From NCBI GenBank assembly GCA_029266615.1, contig JAQSWN010000020.1, positions 1 to 50,048 of the forward strand: 50,048 nucleotides of DNA, written 5' to 3'. The position numbers were made by a program, and so were the translations under genes. This document shows, one piece after another, positions 41,620 through 50,047 of the stretch. This DNA is from Polyangiaceae bacterium (GTDB lineage: Bacteria; Myxococcota_A; Polyangia; Polyangiales; Polyangiaceae). The notes under the pieces were generated by a model. That model ran no database searches. It was not told the origin of the DNA and saw only the letters and a list, made by a program, of their open reading frames with translations. Numbering within the stretch: the stretch's first letter is position 1; every line of letters begins with the position of its first letter.

Positions 41620-43059
41620 ATGAAGTTCAGATCACTGCTGGCGATGCCATTGATATGTGCTGCAAGCGCTTGCGCCGTGGACACCGACGACGGCAGCGCG
41701 GTGCAAGAAGAGAGCGTCGGAACGAAGCAAGATGCCCTCCTCAACTTGCCGAAGACGAAGCTCAAGCTCGGCGCCCTGGTCGATCAGACCGGCGTGAGCA
41801 CGAGCCCGCATTTCACGTACGCGGTGCAGCTGGCCGCCAAGCAGATGAACCAGGCGGTGGACGACCTGATCATCGGTGGCAATTTCGAGTTCGAGCCCGT
41901 GTTCGGCGACACGCAAAGCACGCCTGCCACGGCGCGCACGCTGGCGATCAAGCTCATCAACGAAGACAAGGTCTTGGGCTTGGTGTCGGACAACAGCGGC
42001 GACTCGCTGCAGGCCTCGCGCCTCAACTACGACACGACCGGTACCACCATCCGCCAGGTGCCGATCACCTGCTTTCAGTGCTCTTCGGCGTTCTTCAACG
42101 ACCCGACCTACGTGGACGCGGACCCGCTCAATCAGCTGGGCTTTCGGGATCCGAACAACTGGCTCTTCCGCGTCTTCTACAACGCCAAGTACGAGGCTCT
42201 GGTCATGCTGCGCATCGCCATGCAGCAGGGCGCGGGCGGGGACACCAACGGGGACGGTGTCTTCAAGATCGGCATTTACGCCGACGGCGGGCACACCTCT
42301 TCCGCCGTGGCCGCGGTGGCGGCCTTGCCGACGCTGTACGCGGGGACCTCCTACTCGGAGACCATCAACTTCACGAACGCGGCCGCGATCCCGACGGACT
42401 TGCCGAAGCTGGTGGACGACTTCAACGTCAACACCAGCGTCACGGACGCGTACCCGGACACGGTGCTGGTCGCGGCGCTGCCCGGTAACGTCACGCCCGT
42501 GGTGCAGCAGTACCGCGCGGCGGGCTATACGATCCCGCTGCAGTCGGTGAACGCGTTCCGTCGCGACTACATCCTGGCTTCCGTCGGCGCGGTCGCCAAC
42601 GGGCTCGAAGGTAGCTCGATCGCGGCTTACGACAACTCCGCGTCCGGCACTGCATTCTACAACGCATTCGTGGCTGCCTACGGCGCGAAGCCGGAAGTCA
42701 CCGCCTCGGGCGCTTACGACTCCATGGTCACGCTGATGCTAGCGACGCTCGTCGCCGCGCACGACAAAGGCGGCGTGAAGAAGGTGACCCCCGCGGACAT
42801 TCGGGTCGGCTTGACCAAGATCAACCAAGACTGCGGGGTCAAGATCAAGCCCACCGTCGCCGACTTCAAGAAAGCCGCGCGCTTGATTCGCCTCGGCCTG
42901 CCCATCAACTACGAAGGCGCCTTCGACTCCATCGACTGGGACGCGGTCGGCGACATGTTCCCGCCCCTGGTGCACTGGAAGGTCGAAGGCGGTCAGTTCG
43001 TGGAATACGAACGCTACAATTGTAGCCCCTCGAACCCGACGTGCCCCATCGCGCCCTGA
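41620..43059 (+). CDS. Peripla_BP_6-type solute-binding lipoprotein (copy 2)
   Basis: 479 residues. Signal peptide with lipobox ASAC (Cys18), then a short acidic linker. It tracks copy 1 along its length: KLGALVDQTGVSTSPHFTYA, LAAKQMNQAVDD, FGDTQSTPATARTLAIKLIN, GLVSDNSGDSLQASRLNYD, the CxxC of ITCFQCSSAFFNDP, DPNNWLFRVFYNAKYEALVM, DTNGDGVFKIGIY and the C-terminal VHWKVEGGQFVEYERYNCSP. So the same fold, cysteines and calcium-loop-like insert are kept while overall identity has dropped. An outer-face or periplasmic ligand binder, again without transport partners. It has its own upstream gap and a strong hairpin downstream, so it may be expressed separately from copy 1. Confidence 0.87.
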   Translation: MKFRSLLAMPLICAASACAVDTDDGSAVQEESVGTKQDALLNLPKTKLKLGALVDQTGVSTSPHFTYAVQLAAKQMNQAVDDLIIGGNFEFEPVFGDTQSTPATARTLAIKLINEDKVLGLVSDNSGDSLQASRLNYDTTGTTIRQVPITCFQCSSAFFNDPTYVDADPLNQLGFRDPNNWLFRVFYNAKYEALVMLRIAMQQGAGGDTNGDGVFKIGIYADGGHTSSAVAAVAALPTLYAGTSYSETINFTNAAAIPTDLPKLVDDFNVNTSVTDAYPDTVLVAALPGNVTPVVQQYRAAGYTIPLQSVNAFRRDYILASVGAVANGLEGSSIAAYDNSASGTAFYNAFVAAYGAKPEVTASGAYDSMVTLMLATLVAAHDKGGVKKVTPADIRVGLTKINQDCGVKIKPTVADFKKAARLIRLGLPINYEGAFDSIDWDAVGDMFPPLVHWKVEGGQFVEYERYNCSPSNPTCPIAP

Positions 43060-43601
43060 GCGACTCCCCTCTCGTTCTCCGTTGCAGTCGAAAGGCGGCT
43101 CCGCTCATTGCGGGCCGCCTTTCCTGCGTTCAGTGTCACCGGCGTGAGCAGAGCGCCGGGCGAAGCGTCGCGTTCGTCACGATTTGGTGAGGTCCTGGTG
43201 CCAACGAAGCCGCTCCTGCTACGGCACGAACGCTGCTTCGCCCCTGCTTCGTCGCTCGGCCCTGGTTGAGCCTCGGGCCATTCGCATCTGGCGACCTCAG
43301 CGCAGCGGGAGACTTTCACAGGGAGAGCGGAGATCGGAAGCCCTGCGAGCGAGAGATCTTTTGGCGGTTCGCGCTGTCGCCATCGCGCTGAAACCGCCTC
43401 CATGCCAGCCGCGCGCCCGCAGCGGAGGGAACCGAGACCGGGCAGCGTTCGTGCCGCAGCGCGACCAGGTTCGTTGGCCCCCCGCTCCAAGACGGCGGTC
43501 GGCGAGGCGCGCTTGGGCGTAGAAGGCGCGGTCATGTCAGCGAAATGACCGTGCAAATCAGGAGGACTTAGGCTGAGCGCAACTCTGCCGTTGAGGTACG
43601 C
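43060..43601. other. 540-base region without a convincing gene
   Basis: Contains the hairpin at 43091-43122 and then moderately GC-rich DNA. A minus-strand frame (43014-43556) spans most of it, but its product is a shapeless Arg/Ala/Ser-rich sequence that also overlaps the lipoprotein gene. An AGGAGGA at about 43561 is not followed by a start codon. I see no RNA gene or repeat. Confidence 0.5.
43091..43122 (+). terminator. strong GC hairpin after solute-binding lipoprotein 2
   Basis: AAAGGCGGC-T-CCGC pairs with GCGG-GCCGCCTTT around TCATT, giving 13 pairs with one bulged T. The 3' arm ends in TTT, acting as a short U-tract. Likely an intrinsic terminator for the upstream gene; on the other strand AAA becomes TTT, so it could work both ways. 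Confidence 0.75.
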
Positions 43602-44111
43602 ATGCAGCGCACCATCGCGCCTTGGCCTTCGCGCAATCTACGCATCCTCGTGGTGGAGCGCGGCGCTCCGTCGCGGGGCGGCAGCGGCTGGACGGACGCG
43701 GACGGCCCCATTTTGGTCATGCAGACGAAGAGCGAGACGCCGACAGCGTTCGAGCAGCGAGTGCGGGAGCGGCTCGCCCTAGCCGAGCGTGACGGACAGC
43801 ACTTCGCGACCGCGACGCTGCTTACGGCCGCTCGAGAAGAAGACGACACCGCTGCGACGCGCGAGCGGCTCGCCCTGGCGCTCGCCCAGCATTGCGCGCA
43901 AGGCGGCGCAGGAGAGCTGCTCTTGGAGGGGTCACTGGAGCACGAGCTCGGTGTCAGCTCGCCCCTCCTCGCGCTGGCGGATACGGTGCGGAGCGCCCTC
44001 GGGGACCGTCGTATCTCCGTTCAGCTCAGCCTGCGGGAGCCTAGCCCGGCACCGGCCGCCCCCGACAGCGCGTTTTGGCAAGTAGAGACGCGGCGCTTCC
44101 GCGTCTCCTGA
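43602..44111 (+). CDS. small soluble protein of unknown function
   Basis: 169 residues, with GAGG five bases before the ATG at 43602. No signal peptide or membrane segment. The sequence alternates short strands and helices (RNLRILVVERGAPSRGG, AFEQRVRERLALAERDGQHF, TRERLALALAQHCAQGGAG, RISVQLSLREPSP), suggesting a compact cytoplasmic alpha/beta protein, loosely like stress-related or nucleotide-binding folds but without their motifs. It ends convergently with the metalloprotease gene seven bases away. I do not recognise the family. Confidence 0.62.
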   Translation: MQRTIAPWPSRNLRILVVERGAPSRGGSGWTDADGPILVMQTKSETPTAFEQRVRERLALAERDGQHFATATLLTAAREEDDTAATRERLALALAQHCAQGGAGELLLEGSLEHELGVSSPLLALADTVRSALGDRRISVQLSLREPSPAPAAPDSAFWQVETRRFRVS

Positions 44112-44122
44112 AGCGCCTTCAG
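44108..44122. terminator. palindrome spanning two convergent stop codons
   Basis: CTGAAG-CGC-CTTCAG is a six-pair hairpin that contains the TGA of the plus-strand gene and the stop of the minus-strand gene. No T-run. Candidate bidirectional end signal. Confidence 0.35.
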
Positions 44123-45039
44123 AGGTCGGCGTAGCGCTTGACCGCGAACGTGTCGCACTGACGCGCGTCTCCGCCCTCGAAGCCGCGCTTGAACCAGCGC
44201 TTTCGTTGGTCGCTCGTGCCGTGGGTGTAGTCCTTTTCGTTGGCGTGACCGAGGGTGTCGTCCCCGATGGAGTGCGCGGCGTTGGTCGCCTCCGCCAGGT
44301 CTTCGTCCGTGATGGAAAGCGTCGCGCGCGCGCTGTGCCCCCACACGCCCGCCAAACAATCCGCCTGCAGCTCGAGCCGCACGGAGGCTTGGTTCTTCGT
44401 CTCGCCGTCGACCTTGAGCCGGTTGGCGCCGATTAGATTTTGAACGTGATGACCCACCTCGTGGGCGATGACGTACGCCTGGGCGAAGTCCCCCGGCGCG
44501 CGCAGGCGCTTCTCCATGACGTCGTAGAAGCTGGGATCGATGTAGAGCTTGGAGTCCGCCGGGCAATAGAAGGGTCCGACGTCCGAAGTCGCGCCGCCAC
44601 AGCCGCCGGTAGAGACAGAGCCCGCGAAGACGACCAGCACCGGCTCGCGGTAGGCGCCCGGCGCGGCCGCGTAGCGCGGCAAGCCGCCGCTTTGAAACAG
44701 CGGCTTGTACACGTCCTCCGTGGAGGCCAAAATCACGCGCGAGAAGTCGCAGGCCTTGCCGTTCGTGGGCGAAGTCTCACACACGCTTCCGGTCCCCTGC
44801 GCACCGTCGCTCTGCGCGCCACCACCGGAGAGCGCGCCGAGCAGCTGCTGCTTCAGGCTCGCGGGGAGCACGAAGAACCCGACTCCCAGCACCGCCGCGG
44901 CGATGAGCGAGCCCTTCACCCCCAGCATCCGAACGAGCGATGCTAGACCCTGCAGGGGAATGCCACCGGCGCCGCGACCTCCGCCGCCCCGGCCACGATC
45001 TTCGAAGTTGCTGGACCGCCGACGACCTTGGATTTCCAT
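44119..45039 (-). CDS. ypfJ: YpfJ-type neutral zinc metallopeptidase
   Basis: 306 residues. A short basic/Gly/Arg-rich cytoplasmic start leads to a membrane span at about 42-60 (GSLIAAAVLGVGFFVLPASL), then the periplasmic neutral_zn_metalloprotease (YpfJ) domain: ASTEDVYKPLFQSGGLPRYA, VLVVFAGSVSTGGCGGATSD, FYCPADSKLYIDPSFYDVME, the zinc site HEVGHHVQ and, about 37 residues later, LELQADCLAGVWGHSA with the third-ligand Glu. The motif set is complete. It is 60 bases downstream of the anti-sigma gene of the second sigma module, so it could act as a regulated envelope protease, or simply be the next gene. Confidence 0.92.
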   Translation of the reverse strand: MEIQGRRRSSNFEDRGRGGGGRGAGGIPLQGLASLVRMLGVKGSLIAAAVLGVGFFVLPASLKQQLLGALSGGGAQSDGAQGTGSVCETSPTNGKACDFSRVILASTEDVYKPLFQSGGLPRYAAAPGAYREPVLVVFAGSVSTGGCGGATSDVGPFYCPADSKLYIDPSFYDVMEKRLRAPGDFAQAYVIAHEVGHHVQNLIGANRLKVDGETKNQASVRLELQADCLAGVWGHSARATLSITDEDLAEATNAAHSIGDDTLGHANEKDYTHGTSDQRKRWFKRGFEGGDARQCDTFAVKRYADL

Positions 45040-45098
45040 GAGCCCTGCGGCGCTTGTCGCACGGCCGCTCCCAGCGGTCGAGCCAGAGCGCGCAGCGG

Positions 45099-45836
45099 CT
45101 ATTTTCGGGCGACGCTGGCCTGAACTCGCGGAAGGAGTGGGTGCTGCGAGTAGCGTCGCGAAAACTCGTCCGCGAGAGCTTTGGCGCGCTCGAAATCGCC
45201 TCGATTGCTCAGCGCCTCCACGCGGAGCGCCAGCGCTTCCGGGTAAAATTGTCCCTGAGGGAAGCCGCGCTCGTAGCCGTCCAGCAGCTTGAGACCGCCC
45301 GTCGAGTCACCGCGGGCGATGGCCGCGCGCGCACCTTCGATGACCCGCTGTTCATCGAACAAGCTGCGACGAGCGGGTCCGCTACTGCCGACGGACGGCG
45401 CGCTTCGTGCGAACGGAGACTCCCCCGCTCCCGACGCCGCGGGCGCCACGGCAGATACCGCTGGCTCCGGCGCGGCCGGCGCGACGGCGGGGACAGCGCT
45501 GGGCCCAGCCGCTGCGCGACGCGAACCGCTCGAGCGAGTGGTGGCGACGTTTGCGGCCGCGGCGACGCGCGGCTCTTCCCAGCTCGTGATGGCGGAGGAC
45601 ACGCCGAGTGAAGCCAGGCCGCCGCCCACAACGCCAAGCGAGACACACAGCGCGACGCTCTTGGCGAGTGAGGTGCCGCTGGCGGCCAGCGCCGTGCCGC
45701 CCACGGCCAAGTTCGCGGCCGCAGCCGTGAAAGCGAGCGCGCGGCGCCGCGCGGCGCTCGGGACCGGGAGCTCCGCCCCACGCATCAGCTTTCGCGCCGG
45801 TCCCGTGCTGTCTCGAAGACGGACCAGGTCGTTCAT
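45099..45836 (-). CDS. probable anti-sigma factor (no zinc finger) with C-terminal TPR-like domain
   Basis: 245 residues from the ATG at 45836, which overlaps the sigma stop as ATGA. A short cytoplasmic start (NDLVRLRDSTGPARKLMRGA) is followed by two closely spaced hydrophobic segments at about 32-55 and 60-80, then a Pro/Ala/Ser-rich stretch, and TPR-like helices at the end (GARAAIARGDSTGGLKLLDG, ALALRVEALSNRGDFERAKA, EFSRRYSQHPLLP). No HxxxCxxC is present, unlike the anti-sigma at 9763. Position and architecture still fit a membrane-bound anti-sigma or accessory factor for the ECF sigma factor. Confidence 0.75.
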   Translation of the reverse strand: MNDLVRLRDSTGPARKLMRGAELPVPSAARRRALAFTAAAANLAVGGTALAASGTSLAKSVALCVSLGVVGGGLASLGVSSAITSWEEPRVAAAANVATTRSSGSRRAAAGPSAVPAVAPAAPEPAVSAVAPAASGAGESPFARSAPSVGSSGPARRSLFDEQRVIEGARAAIARGDSTGGLKLLDGYERGFPQGQFYPEALALRVEALSNRGDFERAKALADEFSRRYSQHPLLPRVQASVARK

Positions 45837-46402
45837 CGTTCCACTCCTTGCGCCAGGGCTTCCGCCGCCAGGCGTTCGAACGCTTCCCGGCCGCGCCTGA
45901 GCCGTGAAGCTACGGTGCCGGGGGGCAGGCCCAAAGTCGTTGCGATCTCCGCCATGGTAAAGTCCTCGAGCTCGTACAAGACGAACACGGCGCGCAGCTC
46001 GAGCGACAGCTGCTCCAGCACCTGCGCGAACAGCAGCGTGAGTCGGCGCTGCTCCGCCGATTGCTCTGGGTCCGGGGCGGGGCTGACCATGTCCAACAGC
46101 GAAGCGTCGTTCACCTCGCGGCGCCGCTTGAGCCGCCGGCGAGTGTCGGACGCGATCCGAAACGCGGTGCTCAGCACGAAGGAGCGCTCGCTGCCGAGCG
46201 TCACCTGGTCCAGCTTGCGCGCCAGCACCAGGATGACCTCCTGAATCGCGTCGTCTACGTCGCTCTCCGGCACCCCCAGGCGACGAAGGAAGCGCCACAG
46301 CGCGTCGAAATGGGCGTCGACGATGCCGCGCAGCCGCGCTTCCCCCGCTCGCGACGTCGCGGCGACGGCGGCCGAGGTCAACGAGAGGGGCAGATCCAGC
46401 AT
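45833..46402 (-). CDS. ECF-type RNA polymerase sigma factor
   Basis: 189 residues from the ATG at 46402. Region 2 is seen as VDAHFDALWRFLRRLGVPES, DVDDAIQEVILVLARKLDQV and AFRIASDTRRRLKRRRE; region 4 as QLSLELRAVFVLYELEDFTM followed by the helix-turn-helix AEIATTLGLPPGTVASRLRR. The length and two-region layout are those of ECF sigma factors. It lies 37 bases after the outer-membrane protein gene and overlaps its probable anti-sigma. Different enough from the sigma at 10719 in region 2 and 4 that they should read different promoters. Confidence 0.93.
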   Translation of the reverse strand: MLDLPLSLTSAAVAATSRAGEARLRGIVDAHFDALWRFLRRLGVPESDVDDAIQEVILVLARKLDQVTLGSERSFVLSTAFRIASDTRRRLKRRREVNDASLLDMVSPAPDPEQSAEQRRLTLLFAQVLEQLSLELRAVFVLYELEDFTMAEIATTLGLPPGTVASRLRRGREAFERLAAEALAQGVER

Positions 46403-46439
46403 CTTGACCCCCGTGAATGGTGCGCCGCGGCGACTTTGA

Positions 46440-47549
46440 TCACGGCTCGAGTTGAAATCCGAAGCCCAGCCGTCCGCCGTACGCGAAGGCGCTCGCGCGA
46501 TGGACGCTCCGATCCGGCTCCCTGAACACGAAATCGTCGCGCGTCGCAGGAAACATGCCTTCGCCGCTGACCCGCACGAACCAGGCCCCGAGGTCGAAGT
46601 GCAGCGCCGCGGTCACGCCGGGCGCGGCCCAAAAGCGGTCGGCCGTCCTCGACTCCACGTCATCCGCGGTCCCGCGCGCGGTGAGCCGACCCAGCTCCGC
46701 AGCCAAACACGGAGAAAATCCGAGCGCAGGCGTCAGCCGAACGTTCACCGGGCAGGCCTCCAGGCGCGCCATGGCCCACGCGAAGCTGCCGAGCTCCGCC
46801 GCGGGTCCCGTGCTCCCCGTCTTTCCCCAGAGCGGGGTGAGCTGGACCGTCGGCGAAAACCAGCTCCCCCAAGAGACGCGCGCGCCCAAGCTGACCCCCA
46901 ACGTGACCAACGCTTCCGGCGCATAGCCGGCGTCCACTCCTGCAACCGGTCCAAGCCAAGCAACGTAGTGAGTCTCACGCGCGGGCGGAGGAGGCAGCGG
47001 CAGGGACGGAGCCTGCGGCGGAACGACCCGAGGCGGAGTGGAGACAGGGGGCGCCGGCGGCGGTGATGGTGCTTCCACGAGCGGAGCTGGCGCAGGCTCG
47101 AGCTCGGGCTCTGGTAGCGGCTCCGTGCGCGCATTGGGGTCCAGCGCGAGCGCGACCACCAACGCGAGCGCCGAGCCAACCTCGCTACAGGTCACGGCCG
47201 TGAACTCGCGCCGCGTCGGAGGCTTGCCGGCACGCGCTACCTCGAGGCGACCCGTCGCGCCGCTCTCCGCTTGATTGAGCGAGACCGCGACGCGCACCGC
47301 ACCTTCCGCAACCACCCAACTCACCGGCCGCCGAATGCGCGCCTTGACCTCGGTCAAGAAGGTGGCTTTTTGCGGGCAACTGGGGCTGCTCAGGTAGTCC
47401 AGCTCGACGTGCTCCGGCTCGTCCGTCGGGGCGAGCGAGGGCTGGGCCTGCGCATCTCGGCCGGGCGCGACCAGCAGCGAGACAGCAACGAAGCTCACCA
47501 GACGCAGGATCGACCGTGTCCGAGCTACCTCGAACGGAGAGCTAAACAT
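46440..47549 (-). CDS. probable outer-membrane beta-barrel protein with N-terminal domain and Pro-rich linker
   Basis: 369 residues from the ATG at 47549 (the longer frame to 47636 is unlikely). The signal peptide (SFVAVSLLVAPGRDAQA) is followed by a domain of about 120 residues with two cysteines and the motif TCSEVGSALALVVALALDP, then a Pro/Ala/Glu linker (about 135-195, PSPPPAPPVSTPPRVVPPQA) and a C-terminal region of amphipathic strands (YVAWLGPVAGVDAGY, GVSLGARVSWGSWFSPTVQL, FDLGAWFVRVSGEGMF) ending GGRLGFGFQLEP. This domain/linker/barrel layout is common in myxobacteria and is shared with the gene at 8814. First gene of the second sigma module. Confidence 0.75.
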   Translation of the reverse strand: MFSSPFEVARTRSILRLVSFVAVSLLVAPGRDAQAQPSLAPTDEPEHVELDYLSSPSCPQKATFLTEVKARIRRPVSWVVAEGAVRVAVSLNQAESGATGRLEVARAGKPPTRREFTAVTCSEVGSALALVVALALDPNARTEPLPEPELEPAPAPLVEAPSPPPAPPVSTPPRVVPPQAPSLPLPPPPARETHYVAWLGPVAGVDAGYAPEALVTLGVSLGARVSWGSWFSPTVQLTPLWGKTGSTGPAAELGSFAWAMARLEACPVNVRLTPALGFSPCLAAELGRLTARGTADDVESRTADRFWAAPGVTAALHFDLGAWFVRVSGEGMFPATRDDFVFREPDRSVHRASAFAYGGRLGFGFQLEP

Positions 47550-47621
47550 TCGACCGAGCGCGGGGATCAAGAGTTGCCTGACGAACCATCTACGGGTGAA
47601 CTCATGGCAGGAGGCTGGAGG

Positions 47622-49583
47622 ATGAGCTTGCGACACACCTACGTTGGACTTGGGGGACTTCTTCTAACATTCGCGTGCGGCTCCAAAGTGGAAATTGGGG
47701 AGGGGCAGGGCGGTAGCGGGGGCAGCGAAGCCTCCATGGCGGGTAGCAACTCGGGCGGGAGCTCGCAGGAAGGCGGCGCGGAGAGCGGCGGCGAGCCCAG
47801 CGGGGGAAGCTCGCTCGGCGGCGCTGGCGGCAACGGCACGAGCGGCTCGGGTACCGTAAGTCCCCACGTCGGGGGGCCGATTCCCGCGTTGGGATCGCAA
47901 AAGGAAGTCGGCAAGGTGGACCTGCTGCTCGCCATCGACAACTCGTTATCCATGACGGAAAAGCAGAGGCTGTTCGCACAAGCGCTGCCGGAGCTGGTGG
48001 AGCGACTCGTCAATCCGCGCTGCGTGGACGCGACCGGCAATGTCGTGTCGACACCGCCGTCGCCCAGCGCCGAGTGCCCCGGCGGGAGCCAGCGTGAGCT
48101 GAAGCCGCTGCGCGACCTGCACATTGGCGCCATCACCTCCAGCCTGGGCTCCCACGGCGCGACCGGAGCCAGTGACGTGTGCGCCCGCGCTGGCGACGAC
48201 GACCACGCCTACCTGCTTCCCAGCATCCGTACCGGCGTTCCGAGCTACGACGGCCACGGCTACCTCAAGTGGGACCCCGACGGCGTGGCGACTCCGCCCG
48301 GAGAGAGCGATCCCCAGGCCCTCGCGAATGCCGTGCGGGTGATGGTAGAGAGCGCGGGCGAAAGTGGCTGCGGCTACGAAGCCCAGCTCGAGTCCGTGTA
48401 TCGGTTCTTGGTCGACCCGGAGCCGTACGAGAAGGTCGAGGTGTCCGGCCAGAGCTCGCTCGCGGTCAAGGTGGGGGTGGACGCGCGACTCCTGCAGCAG
48501 CGCGCCGCGTTCCTACGCCCGGACTCTTCGGTCGTGGTGCTCATGTTGACGGACGAGAACGACTGCTCGATCGTGGACGAGGGCTACGGCTGGCTGCTCG
48601 CGCGAAGTCCGAGTCCGGGCAATACGACGATGTTTCGCTCCACCTCGCAATGCCAGACGGATCCGAACGATCCGTGTTGCCAGTCATGTGGCGAAGGTGT
48701 CGCGCACGAAGGTTGCCCGAGCCTCGCGGAAGATAGCGAATGCGCTCGAGGCAAAACCTTGGACGAGGAAGACGACTCGCTCAACTTGCGCTGCTTCGAG
48801 CAAAAGCGACGCTTCGGCTTCGACCTCTTGTACCCCACCGCGCGCTACGTCAGCGGCTTCGGCGGCGGTACGGTGCCGGACCGAAACGGCGACCTCGTCG
48901 CCAATCCGCTCTTCCGGAGCGGAGGCACGCCTCGCGACCCTTCGCTATTCACGTTCGCGCTGGTCGGCGGCATGCCCTGGCAAGACATCGCCACCACTGC
49001 CAGCCTCAACGAAGACAACCTGCAGCTGCTCACCGCGGCGCAGTTGGAGAGCCAGAACCGCTGGCCGCTGCTGATCGGCAGCGTCGCCTCCAACGTTCCT
49101 CCACAGGACCCGTTCATGCGCGAGTCGACCGCCGAGCGCAGCGGCAAGCACCCGCTGACGAACGAGAGCATCGTGCCCAGCAGTTCGCAGGACCCCAGCG
49201 AAAACTCCATCAACGGCCACGAGCACGACACGCTCGGCGCGGACCTCCAGTACGCTTGCACCTTCGACTTGCCCGAGCCGGTCGTGTGCAACGAAGCGGC
49301 CCTGTCCGCGGGAAGAGGCTGCGATTGCTACGCCGACGAGGTGCCAGCCAATCGCTCGGTGTGCAATCCCCCCGGGGGCGGCGCTCCCACGACCACCCAG
49401 TACAAGGGCAAGGCCTACCCAGCGCTGCGCGAGCTGCGCGTGGCGCGGGAGCTCGGACGCCGCACGGTGCTCGGCTCGGTGTGCAGCCGCAACACGTCGG
49501 ACGAAGAGCGCGGCGACTACGGCTACCGGCCCGTCTTCAGCGCGCTCGGCCAGCGCATCGCGAATACGCTCGAAAAGCCGTGA
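47622..49583 (+). CDS. surface lipoprotein with von Willebrand factor A-like domain
   Basis: 653 residues from the ATG at 47622 with GGAGG about seven bases upstream; the open frame upstream to 47271 is a shadow. Signal ending at TFAC (Cys19) and a Gly/Ser/Glu-rich linker to about residue 90. The vWA-like domain begins VGKVDLLLAIDNSLSMTEKQ, with the metal-ion-dependent-adhesion-site motif DxSxS at Asp106, and later strands include SSVVVLMLTDENDCS. The C-terminal part is Cys-rich (DPNDPCCQSCGEGVAHEGCP, CDCYADEVPANRSVCNPPGG). Large Ca/Mg-dependent adhesion-type lipoproteins of this kind are frequent in myxobacteria. It is divergent from the outer-membrane gene at 47549, and convergent with the right-edge gene. 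Confidence 0.83.
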   Translation: MSLRHTYVGLGGLLLTFACGSKVEIGEGQGGSGGSEASMAGSNSGGSSQEGGAESGGEPSGGSSLGGAGGNGTSGSGTVSPHVGGPIPALGSQKEVGKVDLLLAIDNSLSMTEKQRLFAQALPELVERLVNPRCVDATGNVVSTPPSPSAECPGGSQRELKPLRDLHIGAITSSLGSHGATGASDVCARAGDDDHAYLLPSIRTGVPSYDGHGYLKWDPDGVATPPGESDPQALANAVRVMVESAGESGCGYEAQLESVYRFLVDPEPYEKVEVSGQSSLAVKVGVDARLLQQRAAFLRPDSSVVVLMLTDENDCSIVDEGYGWLLARSPSPGNTTMFRSTSQCQTDPNDPCCQSCGEGVAHEGCPSLAEDSECARGKTLDEEDDSLNLRCFEQKRRFGFDLLYPTARYVSGFGGGTVPDRNGDLVANPLFRSGGTPRDPSLFTFALVGGMPWQDIATTASLNEDNLQLLTAAQLESQNRWPLLIGSVASNVPPQDPFMRESTAERSGKHPLTNESIVPSSSQDPSENSINGHEHDTLGADLQYACTFDLPEPVVCNEAALSAGRGCDCYADEVPANRSVCNPPGGGAPTTTQYKGKAYPALRELRVARELGRRTVLGSVCSRNTSDEERGDYGYRPVFSALGQRIANTLEKP

Positions 49584-49596
49584 GGTATCGTTTCGT

Positions 49597-49634
49597 CGGC
49601 CAAGCGCAGCCTCAAACGGGGCTGCGCTTGGCCG
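49597..49634. terminator. perfect 15-pair hairpin between convergent genes
   Basis: CGGCCAAGCGCAGCC (49597-49611) and GGCTGCGCTTGGCCG (49620-49634) pair completely around an eight-base loop. The minus-strand stop codon lies in the loop and the right arm is the end of that gene's coding sequence. No T-run on either side, but the stem is the strongest in the window; probable bidirectional terminator. Confidence 0.7.
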
Positions 49635-50047
49635 CACGATAGGCGAACCAGGCCGTGGGCATGGTCAGCAGATCCGTCAGGTCCGCGGTCGCGCGCACGG
49701 GGCGGAGCGGAGGCAACGCTTCGCTCTGCACCCAGCGCCACACGGCTTTGACGGGCCATTGCGCGGCGCCAAGACCGTAGCGGTAAGCGTCTTCGGCTAG
49801 TGGCCACACCTCTGGCAACCCGAACACCAAGAGCGATACCGTGATGCATGTGGCCAGCCAGCGATTGCCGGCCCGCACCCGCGGTCACGTTGACGAAGAA
49901 CGTGGCGCTAGGCCCGTCCCCCGTGAGCTCCACCGCACCACCGTCGATGCTCTCGCGGCGAAACTCGTAACGACGGTACGCGGTCCCGTCGTCGTCGTCC
50001 GAGGTACCGAGGAGGGCGGCCGTGCTCGCGATGATCACCGCGCCCAT
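49612..50047 (-). pseudogene. membrane protein with apparent frameshift, 5' end at window edge
   Basis: From an ATG at 50047 the frame reads GAVIIASTAALLGTSDDDDG and then a soluble stretch (YRRYEFRRESIDGGAVELTG) to FFVNVTAG. After that this frame becomes Arg-rich and loses protein character, while the neighbouring frame from about 49878 gives RAGNRWLATCITVSLLVFGL and continues well to 49612 (TMPTAWFAYRAAKRSPV). Joining them with a single-base shift near 49880 gives a protein of about 145 residues with two membrane segments. Either a real frameshift, a sequencing error, or two overlapping genes with the second starting at GTG 49878. The true start may lie beyond the window. Family unknown. Confidence 0.55.

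Noticed and set aside
43014..43556. 180-codon minus-strand frame in the 540-base gap
   Set aside because: Overlaps the end of the lipoprotein gene and the terminator, and its product looks random.
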